From Candidatus Thalassolituus haligoni (GTDB lineage: Bacteria > Pseudomonadota > Gammaproteobacteria > Pseudomonadales > Oceanobacteraceae), in contig NZ_CP139482.1 in the NCBI RefSeq assembly GCF_041222825.1, positions 3,663,501 through 3,727,500 of the forward strand: 64,000 bases of DNA, written 5' to 3'. This document shows, piece after piece, positions 21,704 through 32,600 of the stretch. Numbering within the stretch: position 1 is the first letter of the stretch; every line of letters begins with the position of its first letter. A program made the translations under genes and the position numbers. The notes beneath the pieces are model-generated. The model was not told the DNA's origin. It worked only from the letters and a program-made list of their open reading frames with translations, and did no database searches.

Positions 21704-21727
21704 CATCAAGGATTATTCCAGCTGGAA

Positions 21728-22102
<375 letters not shown>

Positions 22103-22167
22103 TTAGCAAACTCCAAACGTTATAGAAAACATACCCCTTCAATTGAGGTACAATAAAAGGGGCGGAG

Positions 22168-22196
22168 ATAGTAATCTCACGCACTGGTCAGGTCAA
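22168..22196 (-). promoter_or_regulatory. sigma-70 promoter of the str operon (rpsL)
   Basis: Minus strand: TTGACC (22196-22191), 17-base spacer, TACTAT (22173-22168). The start would be near 22161, giving a leader of about 58 bases. It lies in the 112-base gap between the last gene of the inserted block and rpsL, and so makes rpsL expression independent of rpoC. Confidence 0.82.
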
Positions 22197-22214
22197 GTAT
22201 TAGACAGCCCAATA

Positions 22215-23669
22215 TTACCCGGCGGTGCTGATATCGAGCCCTATCAGACTGCCGCCCGGATTGGCATCGCCGGTATTGGGTAGCCAGGGGTTCAGGCAGC
22301 GGGAAGATTCAACGCATGGATCGGTCAGCGCGGTCATGAATGCCATTAAATCCTCAATCTGCTGATCACTCAGGCGAGCATCCTGCAGGATTGCATTACC
22401 TTGCTGGCGCAACATCGTCAGTTGTGCCAGCGCATTATTGCTGAATTCCCGGCTGTGCGGGTGCACCAACCCGGACTGACGTTGACTCAGGGCATCAAAA
22501 TCAAAGCTGGCGACACTCTGTTGAGGATCAAGATGATGACGAATCATGGCCTCCAAGCTGTCAAACACGCCCGAGTGACCATACGGAGCGGTATGTTCAA
22601 TGTTGATCAGGGATGGCGTCCGGAAGGCGTAACGATCGTCATAGATGCCGGTGCGCAGGAAACGCCCGGTGTCTTCTTCATTTATATCCTTGCCAATTCC
22701 CGCATGGGGCACAGCCAGCACATGGAACTCCTCATCACTCAGCAAGGCGCCCTGATGGCAAGCGACACAGCCGCCTCCGCCCTGCTCTACCGGCGTATGA
22801 AATACCACAGCACCGGCTTTTTGCCGCTGTGACAGCGCCGCTTGATCCCCCAGCAGATAGCGATTCCAGGGCGTGTCCATAAACACCTGGCTTTGCTCGT
22901 AGGCGGACAGCAGGTTTTGCACCCGCTCGAAATCCAGCAGCTCGTCCAGCGGGCGCGAGGCCTCCTGCGGATACAACTGCAGAAACAGCTGATCCCAACT
23001 GTTGTCACCCCGACCCGCAAGGCGATCCCGCTCAACATCCGCCACCAGGTTCTCGACCAGTACGCGACGGATACGCTGGTTACTGGCGGTTTCGTTAAAG
23101 GTAGAGCGCATCTCATGTTCGGAAGTCACCGGAAATCCCGCCTGGGCACCAATCAGGCTGGATACCGTGCTGTCGATATCGCCATAACGCACGTCCGGCG
23201 TACTGATTCCCGACGTTGTGTGCGCCGCCGTCGAGTGCTGCAAGCGTTCAATCCGGCCGTCATAAAACATCCGTCGTTGCCACAGCGAGGAATTGAAGGT
23301 GGTGGGAGAGTTACGTGGCACCAGCGGCTTGCTGTTTCCCTGGCGCTCCCTGCCAAGGACGTTGCGATCAATCGCCCCTACTCCAATAGGCAACGGCAGC
23401 TGATCACCACCTGCCATCATCGGGTGATGGCAGGTAACACAGGCAACGTCATCGCTGCCCGACAACGAGGTCGAGAAAAACAGCAATTTCCCCAGCCGTG
23501 CTTCTGCTGAATGAATATCCACCGCGGCCGTGAATTGCTGCCCTTCGATGCCGTGATAATCGATCCAGTACTGCAACTGACTGTCGAGTGTTGGCGAGCG
23601 CTCACCACACCCCCACAGCAGCATCAGCAAAGCGCTGATGCCAATCCCCCGGAGACAGTCAGAATACAT
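22215..23669 (-). CDS. MauG/cytochrome c peroxidase-family di-haem lipoprotein
   Basis: Predicted periplasmic, lipid-anchored di-haem c protein; family members reduce hydrogen peroxide or oxidise protein side chains (MauG). Two haem c motifs are present, CVTCH near the N terminus and CVACH in the second half, with the family segments RNSPTTFNSSLWQRRMFYDG and FRTPSLINIEHTAPYGHSG. The start at 23669 (484 aa) is preferred over 23690: GGGGGTGG lies just upstream, and the signal peptide MYSDCLRGIGISALLMLLWG ends in a lipobox-like LWGC. Its ATG lies within the last codons of the giant gene upstream, overlapping by 11 bases, so the two are coupled. No terminator follows, so transcripts may run on into rpsL. 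Substrate unknown. Confidence 0.85.
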   Translation of the reverse strand: MYSDCLRGIGISALLMLLWGCGERSPTLDSQLQYWIDYHGIEGQQFTAAVDIHSAEARLGKLLFFSTSLSGSDDVACVTCHHPMMAGGDQLPLPIGVGAIDRNVLGRERQGNSKPLVPRNSPTTFNSSLWQRRMFYDGRIERLQHSTAAHTTSGISTPDVRYGDIDSTVSSLIGAQAGFPVTSEHEMRSTFNETASNQRIRRVLVENLVADVERDRLAGRGDNSWDQLFLQLYPQEASRPLDELLDFERVQNLLSAYEQSQVFMDTPWNRYLLGDQAALSQRQKAGAVVFHTPVEQGGGGCVACHQGALLSDEEFHVLAVPHAGIGKDINEEDTGRFLRTGIYDDRYAFRTPSLINIEHTAPYGHSGVFDSLEAMIRHHLDPQQSVASFDFDALSQRQSGLVHPHSREFSNNALAQLTMLRQQGNAILQDARLSDQQIEDLMAFMTALTDPCVESSRCLNPWLPNTGDANPGGSLIGLDISTAG

Positions 23670-26600
23670 CGCCACCCCCGGCCGGTTCATCAGTCACAGG
23701 CAGATCAGAGCCGGACTCCGGTGCCGTGTATCGCACCGAGGTATCGTGACGGTAGTGACAGGCGTCCACGACCCGGCGGATAAAGTCCCCACGCTCGGCA
23801 TCGTCACTGATGGCCTCCACCGGGAAGCCGGTGAAGACACCCAGATGAGTGCCGCTGTCGTACATCACCGCCGCATTGTGTTCACTGTAGCGGAAGATCA
23901 CTTCAGCGCTGGCCGGGGTAATGGTGTCACCGTAGTTCTGACGGGTGAATTGCAGCAAAACCGACTGTTCTTGCGGATACAGGCTGCCAGTCGCCGTCAC
24001 CGTCAGGCTGCTGCCGCTGTCACCCATATCCGACCCCACTGCGGCGACGCCCATGAAGTCCGTCAACAGGTAGGTGAGACCTTGCGAGTAAACATGATCC
24101 TGACTGCTGAACAAGGCACAGCCGCCACCGTTCAGATAACTGCCCAGCAGTAATTCCTGATCATCACTCAGATAGCCATAAGTACCATTGGTCCACAACA
24201 CCAGCTTGTAGGCCGTCAGCTGGTCGCGCAGATCATCGATCAACCCGGATTGCATGGATGTTTCCAGCTCACTGCCCATCATCACCTGATAGTCCAGCGA
24301 TGCCGCCGTAAGGGCATTCACCAACGCCAGCTCAATGCCCTCTTCGTCACCAACATCCACCACTACCAGCACGTCAATGCGTTCGGTGCGGGTCGGGTCC
24401 AACGGCATTTCATCGCTGGCATCGTCAACGCCATCCCCGTCGCTATCGGCCAGTGTCGGGTTTGTGCCCAGCGCAAATTCCTGCGCGTTGGTCAGCCCGT
24501 CACCATCGCCGTCAAGGACTTGCTCGCCGGCCAGGTTGGGATCGAAACCATAGTCGACTTCAAAACCGTCGCCGAGGCCATCGCCGTCAGTGTCGCTATT
24601 GACTGGCGAGGTTTGCGTCACATCCAGCTCTTGTTGGTCGGACAAACCATCGTTGTCGCTGTCGGCCAGCCCTGGGTGTGTGCCCACGGTAAATTCCTGC
24701 AGGTTGGTCAGGCCATCAGAGTCGATATCCGTTGCAGCATCCTGGGCATCGTTGGGATCAAGGCCATAGAGGGCTTCAAAGCCGTCGGTCATGCCGTCAG
24801 CATCGGTGTCCGCCACGGTCGGATTGCTGCCCAAGCCAACTTCCTCACCATCACTGAGGCCATCAGCATCACTGTCGGACAGCAGCGGGTCGGTGCCGTG
24901 GCTGTTGATTTCCTCACCGTCAGCCAGGCCGTCACCATCACTGTCGGCGGCGACCGGTGACGTACCCAATGAGACTTCCAGCTGATCATCGAGTCCGTCT
25001 GCATCACTATCAGCCTGGGTTGGATTACTGCCAAGCCCCTGCTCGGTGAGGTTATCAAGTCCGTCGCCATCTGCATCTGCGGATTCATCACCAGCAACCA
25101 GCGGATCAAATCCCCACTGCACCTCAAAACCGTCGAGCAGGCCATCGCCGTCAGAGTCCGCCAGCGCCGAGTCGGTCCCCAGTGTGGCTTCGACATAATC
25201 CGGCAGGCCGTCGCTATCGCTGTCGATCACCATGTTGGGCATGGTTTGTTGCTGCGCCGCAGAAATACCGTCAAAGAAGGCCGACGGATTTTGCGCCAGA
25301 TCCTGCATCAGGGCTTCCAGTACCGAGACGTCGGTATCGGCCGCCACCAGGTGCATCAGGTTGACCGTTTCGCCCGGTGCCAGCGTCAGCCTGTATTCAA
25401 CATAGAACTCCATCGAACTCTGGCTGATCGCATCCGGTTCCAGACCTGCCGCCGTGCGCCACATAAAGGCCGCCTGATAACCATTGGCAAGCATCTGGGT
25501 GCGCGCCCACTGGTGTTGCCGGTCCAGCTCTGAACTGCCATCGTCAGCAACCATCGCGGTGGCGGAAGCGGATGGCAGATAGAAGTGCAGTCGCACCGGC
25601 AGCAGCAGCTGGCTGGTCGAAATGTTGGTAAAGGTATCGAGGTAACGAACATAACCACGGGTCGCTGATACCGTCACTGCACGATTCACCTCGACGCTGG
25701 TCGTTTCTTCCCAGGAGAAGAAGCTGCCAACAAAGTCGAGCTGGCTGTCACTCAGGCGCAGCGCTCGCGTATCCCATTGCAGATCGGAGTATTCGTTAAA
25801 CAGCCGTGATGTATGACCGCCGTCCTCTCCAATGGAGTTGGCGTAGCCACCGGAATTAAACGTCCAGCTGTTGCCAGCGCCGTCCGTCAGGGTGTACGGC
25901 AACGCCACCGAGATACTGGAGTTGGCATCAAGCGGGTCTGAACCACCCTCAACTTCAAGGCCATCACTATCGCCGTCACCATCGCTATCGCTGTCCAGCG
26001 GATTGGTACCCAGGCTGACTTCATCGCCGTCATTGAGGCCATCGGCATCGGTATCAAGATTGTCGAAATCGGTTCCCTGAGCGATCTCCTCAAGATTGCT
26101 CAAGCCGTCACCATCGGGATCGGCAGCGGCATCGTCCGGGTCCAACGGATTGAATCCAAGGCTGACTTCGGTAGCGTCATCCAAGCCATCGGCATCGCTG
26201 TCGGCCGCATTCGGGTTCAGCCCAAGGGAATCTTCCACACCGTCATTGAGGCCATCGGCATCGCTATCTGCCAACAGTGGCGAACTGCCAAAGGTGTCGA
26301 CTTCATAGCCGTCGGACAGGCCATCGCCATCGCTGTCGCCCAGCAATGGGTCTGTGCCGGCGCTGATTTCAGCGCCATCGTCCAGGCCGTCGCCATCAGT
26401 ATCGGCATTGTTCTCCAGCGTACCTGCCAGCATCTCATCGGCAGCGCTGAGGCCGTCGCCGTCAAAGTCGGCGGTTGGATAATTGGCCAGCAGCGGATCC
26501 AGTCCGGATTCGTACTCGAAACGATCACCAAGGCCATCGTTGTCGCTATCGGTCGACGCGGTGCTGGTGCCAATCGCCACTTCAATCGGGTCAGGCAAAC

Positions 26601-29600
26601 CATCGCCGTCGGCGTCCATTCCCAGGTTCACCACTGACGACAGCTTCTCCAGGCTGAGGTCGCCAATCCAGTTGCTGTCCAGCTGCACCATCTCAGCCAG
26701 CAGGTTGGCTGTGTCCGTCTGCGTAGTGCCCAGCGCAACAAAGTGCATGATGGATACCTGCGAATGGGCAGGCACAGTGACATCCCAATAGAAGTCGAGG
26801 TCGTCACCGGCAAAGGTGGAATCCGCTGGCATCACCGGCGCACTGTCATCCGACCACAGGAAAGCGGAGGCCTTGCGGCCCGAGCCATCGCTGTCGTCGA
26901 AGATAGCGTAGTGATCGGCAGCACTGAGGGTGCTGGTATCGGTTCCACTCGACTTGCTCACCAGTGTCGACGAGCTGTCGTAGTTGAAGTCGGTATCCAG
27001 CCACACCTGCAGGGTAACGTCAGTGTCGCTGTTGTTATGCAGCTGTTCTACGTAGCGGATCATAGGTTTCAGCGTCGACACATGAATGTGGCGCTCAACC
27101 CGCAGGGTAACCGCCGTTGACGTCACGGCGTCATTCACGGTGATGTCGTCTTCCAGCAGCCACAAATCGTCGCGCTCACGCACCGCACGGTAGTCACTGT
27201 CGTTGAAGAGCGAGCCGTTCAGCTTGAGGTAGAAGCCTGGATCGAACACATAGTGGCCGTAGTTGATGGTGCCGTAACTGGAGACATTCCACTCGTTGCT
27301 GTCACTGTCAAACAGACTGCCGGACAGTCCCACGGTCACGCTCGATTGCGGATCGTTCGGATCGGTACCGGCCGCGACTTCAACACCATCGCTGTCGCCG
27401 TCGTAATCGGTATCGGCATTGGTTGGCGAGGTGTTGTAGCTGTTGTGCTCATCGCCATCGCTGAGACCATCACCATCGCTGTCGACATTGCCCGGGTCGG
27501 AACCCAGCGCAATTTCGTCGATATTGATCAGGCCGTCGCCGTCACTGTCGATGTTGGCATCGCTGGCATCGGCAGGATCAAGGCCATAGTTGGCTTCGTC
27601 TGCGTCATTGATGCCGTCACCATCGGTGTCGGCCAACAGCGGGTCAGCGCCCACCGCGGCTTCAGCGCCGTCGGCAAGGCCATCGTCGTCGCTATCACTG
27701 TCCAGCGGGTCGGTACCGAGGCTGACTTCGTCACCGTCCGACAGGTTGTCGTTGTCGCTATCGGCATCGTTGATACCGGTGCCCAGGCCCAGCTCATCAA
27801 TATTGCTGACGCCGTCACCGTCGGCATCGCCGTTGGCGTCGGTCGGGTCCAGCGGATTCAGCGACTGCTGTACTTCCACCAGGTCGTTGATGCCATCGGC
27901 GTCGGTATCAGCCAGTAACGGGTCAGTGCCATGCAGATTGACTTCATCGCCGTCGTTGAGGCCATCACCATCGCTGTCGGCCACCGCCGGGTTGGTGCCA
28001 AGCAGTGCTTCCTGCTCATTGCTGAGGCCGTCCTGGTCGTCGTCGATGGTCAGCGCAAGGCTGTTGGTCTGGAAGCCGTCAACATCGATATACAGCTCAC
28101 CACTGGCGAAACCGGCTGGCAGCTGTATCAGGATGACGCTCTTGGTCGAAGACACTGGTGTGATCGGCTGGCCATTCAGGTACACGGTGTTAACGGCAAT
28201 TTCACCGCTGTCACTCGCTGACGGAATATCGGTGCCATCGGCAATCAGATAACGACCATAGACTCGCACGTTGGAGCCACTGGCTGCGTTTTGCGGATTC
28301 AGCTCCACCAGCACAGGTTCGGTTTCGGCTGGCAACAGCGTCACGCTGACCGCTGCCGAATCAGTGCTGTTGTCGCCATAGTCGGTTGCCACCGCCTGCA
28401 CGATCACCTCGACCGCCTCATCCACGCTTGGCAGCGCTGAGGCCAGACTGTATGGCGCTTCGCTATCCAGCTGCTCATCCAGCACAGTGCCATCGGCGAG
28501 ACTGGTACGCAGGGTGACGTCACGCACGGCAACGTCGTCGCTGGCCTCTGCCAGGGAGATCAGTGAGTCGAGGCCGAACAGCACGGTTTTGGGTAGGATT
28601 TCGACCACCTTGCTGGCGTCCGAAACCTCTGTTGCAACACCACTAGTAGCATCGGCAATTTGCTCCAGCACTGTGCCATCGGCGCCACCACCTACCGCAA
28701 AGGTATTGACGATGATACCGGCGTTAATGGCGGTGCTGACGCTTGCGGTCGGGTAAGCGGCCGAGCCGTCCGACATGAACAGCAGCACCGCCGAGGCCTT
28801 GGGTCGTGAGCGGGCACCCATGACTTCGGTTATGGAGGCATTCATGGCGTTGGTGAAATTGGTGCCACCGGAGGCACCAGAGGCCAGAATCTGGTCGAGT
28901 GCCAGGTCCACGGCTTCAAAGTCGTCCGACAGGCCAGACACCACCACCGCCGAGCTGGAGAAGTCGACAACAGCAACACGGGTGGTCAGCGGGTTGAGGA
29001 AGTTCAGCAGTTGCTTGGAAGCAAATACCTCGGCTGCCAGAATGCTGTCGGCCGAACCATCACCATCCACGTCGGCACCGGAGCTGCTGCCTGCACTACC
29101 CGAGGTGTCGATCACAATCACCACGTCGCTTTCACCCAGGGTCACGATGCTGCCATCATTGGGGGCGGTAATCGCTACTTGTGGTGCAATCAGGTCGTCG
29201 ACCCGGTTGAGTGTCAGCAACTCACTGGTGGACTGGTTGATGCTGTCGACGGCGGTGGCCGTCAATTGAATGGTTTCGCCACCACTGCCGGATGGCAGTC
29301 GGTATTCCAGTTCATAAGGGGCAGCGTCGACCGAGCCAATCAAGCTGCCATTGAGATAGAAATCGACGCGCAGTAGGGCGATATCGTCGGCCGCATTGAC
29401 CGCCAGAGTTTTCAGCTCACCTTCAACCCAGTTGTCGTTCATGGCTGGCGCATTCCAGCTCACGGCAGGAGGAAGATTTTCTTCGATCAGCAAGTCCAGA
29501 GCGGCGCTGTCAGACGTTTGCCCCAGGGTATCGTAGGCACGCGCCACCAGCGTTAACGGATTTTCAACACTGTCGAGCAGTGGCATATCGAAATCAAAGC

Positions 29601-32600
29601 GATACGGCGAGGAAAAACGGGTGGTCAGCAGCTCTCCATCGGCATACAGCTCGACCTTGGCCAGTCCCATATCATCGCTGGCGTCGACCGTCACACTGAC
29701 CGCCATTCCTTCCAGGAAACCACTGCCTGCCGCCGGAGTATCGGCAGCCCAGCTCACCGTCGGAGCCTGGTCTTCTTCAATTTGCAGCGTCAGGGTCGCA
29801 CTGGCGGTGTTGCCAGCAATGTCTTCGGCCCGTAGCATCAGCGTTTCGGCTATGCCACCGGCGGCATAGTCATCGGCAATTGCCCAGTTGCCGGAATCAC
29901 TGCCGCTGTGGCTGTTGATCAGCTCGCCATTGACCAGCAGATCGATTTTGCGCAAGGCGGTGTTGTCCGACGCTTCAAATCTGTAGTTGACGGACTGGCC
30001 TTCAATAAAGCTGCTGCCACTGGCTGGGGTCAGCCAGCTGACCTGCGGTGGTTCTTCGTCGTCAACAATGGTGATGGTGCGTTGCACTGTCACCCGGTTG
30101 GCGCCCTTGTCGAGCACTTCGGCAGCAACCACGACCTCACCCGGCTCATGGTCTGCCAGGAAAGTGAACTGGAACGGCGCACTGTAGTCGCGACCGAGAT
30201 AGTTGCCAGCCAGATAGAAGTCGACCTGCTTGATGCCGTAGTCATCACTGATCTCCAGCGCCGTGGTGACCGAGCTGCCTTCAATAAAGCTGGCATTGTC
30301 GACCGGTGCTGTCATCGTTGCCGTGGGCGCCATGTCGCGGGCCAGGGTGACATTGACGGCTTGCTGCTGGTCGTGGCTGGCCAGAGTGCCTTGCTCAATG
30401 CTTTGCAGTTCGGCGTTGTTGGGGTTGGTAACCTCAACCTGCCAGTCTCCCACTGGCACATTATTAATCTGCACCCAGCCTTGGCCGGAGGTGCTACCAG
30501 CGCTGAGCCAGCGAGTGCCGCGTAGCTCGGTCTGATAGCGCACCCGGACCAGACTGCCAATGGTTTCGTCATCGTAGCCCACCGTAACCAGTAACTGGCC
30601 AACCGGCGTCAGCCCGAAGTTCTGAACTACACCTTCGCCGTCACCAACAGTGATGGCGTATTCAATCGTATTGCCAACGTTCGGGTCCGTCATGGTCACC
30701 TGATAATCCCCCAGCGGCACGTCGAGGAACTCGTAGTAGCCTGCGGAATCGGTGCGAATCTGGCGCTCGAAGCCAGCGCTCAACAGATTCACGGTGACAC
30801 CCGCCTCCACTGTGCCGGCACCGTTGGTGACAACGCCCGATACCGAGTTCACCTGGGCCAGGGTGATGTCGCGCACCAGTTGCTGGTTGGCAACCAGTTG
30901 TACATCCACCGAGCCACCAATGGACGTGCCGTTGGGGTCTGGCAAGGTCGCGATCAGGTTATAGGCGCCAGGCAACAGGCCGTTGAAAACAAACTGGCCG
31001 TCTTCGTCAATGCCGGTCTTGATGGCACTGTTAAGGGTTTCCCCCATCAGCTCGACGTAGCCGTAACTGGCCACCACGCCGTCGTAACGGCGCACCGTAC
31101 CGCTGATCTTGCCGGTATCCGAAAAGATCAGGTTGGCGACAGCATGACCTTCACTGTCGAACGCACTGGCCGGGAAATCAAACTGCATTCGGGTACTGGT
31201 TTGCGGGTGCGATGCCGTCAGGCTGAAATCCGCATCCGGGATGTATCCTGCCGAGGCATCGTTGCGGTACTGACTCGCAAAGGCAAACTCGCCGTAGCTG
31301 TTGGAGCGCACGTCCCGCAGTCGGCGGAACAGCGGATGTTCACTCTGGTAGCGGACACTGGCGTTGGCAACGACTTCAGCGCCATCAAACTCCTGCACCT
31401 GACCACTGATGTGGTTGAGCAGTGCTGGCAGCGGTGCCAGTGCAGACACCTCCGGCACATTGAAGTTAACGATTTGTGCAGACTCTTGTGGCGACAACCA
31501 ACGCAGCGCCTCAGGTGGCAACTGGCTGAGGCGATCAACGGTCGCCAGCGCTGCGGCGCGATCGGTCTGCTGCGAGATAAAGTGCATGATGGAGCGGGAT
31601 TCGCCCGGATTCACCACCACCATCCATGACAGCCGCATGCGGTTCACACCGCCGGAAGAACCGGTCAGAAATTCGCCCGACACCGCCTGCACACCGGCAC
31701 TTTCACCATCCAGAATGTGTACCACCGCAGGCTGGTTGCCGGATTCAAACGGGTCCTGATCCATGTCGTCATCGACCAGCACCCAGCGGTCTGCTTCACC
31801 ACTGCTGATGTTGAGGAAACTGTCGCCGGAGGACGAGGTCACCACCGCCATTGGCACAGCCACCCGACGGGTAGTGCCGCTGACGTCGCGGTCGTAATTG
31901 GAAATCTGGTAGTGGCTGTCGAGTTGCAACTCGACGAGTTGCACTTCCTCGGTATTGTTGGCGACAGTTTCAATGGCACGGGCAAAATAGCCATCGCGCG
32001 GCACAAACAAACGGCGGGTAACCGTCATGCCAGCATCGAACACCTTGCGGATCGAGGTTTCCCGGCCGTCACTGATGACGCTTGGCACACCACTGTCGAA
32101 GGCAAACCGTTCACCGTCGATCAGCACATCCAGACGACCGGCGCCACGGAATACATCGCCGTCACCACGGAACACATTGCGGGTGCCATCACCAACACTG
32201 CCATCCCGGCGAACACCGTACGAGAATCCGTTGCCGTCGAAGAAGTTCTCCAGCTGCGAGGTGGAACCCGGCAACTGGTTTTCCAGCATCCCAATGTCGG
32301 CGCTGACCTCGGTGATATCCTCCGTCAGGGTGCCGCTGGCAGTACCGGCAAAGCGGTTGGTACTGTCGACAGCTTCAACACTGAAACCGGCCAGTGGAAT
32401 GTCGCGCAGCAGATAGTTGCCGTAGGCATCGGTGGCGGTGGAGTCAGCATCACCGCCCGCCGAACTGGTGATCGATACCGGAATACCGGCCGCCAGTGAC
32501 CCCGACGGCGTATACACCTGACCGCTGACCGAACCATTGCCAATCATGGTCATGTCGACCACCACAATTTCTCCGTTCTGGTGCAGCTCAATATCGCTGG

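Noticed and set aside
23667..23690. Earlier ATG at 23690 as the start of the MauG-like gene
   Set aside because: It lacks a ribosome site and adds seven residues before a good signal peptide; the ATG at 23669 has a G-rich site and directly begins the lipoprotein signal.
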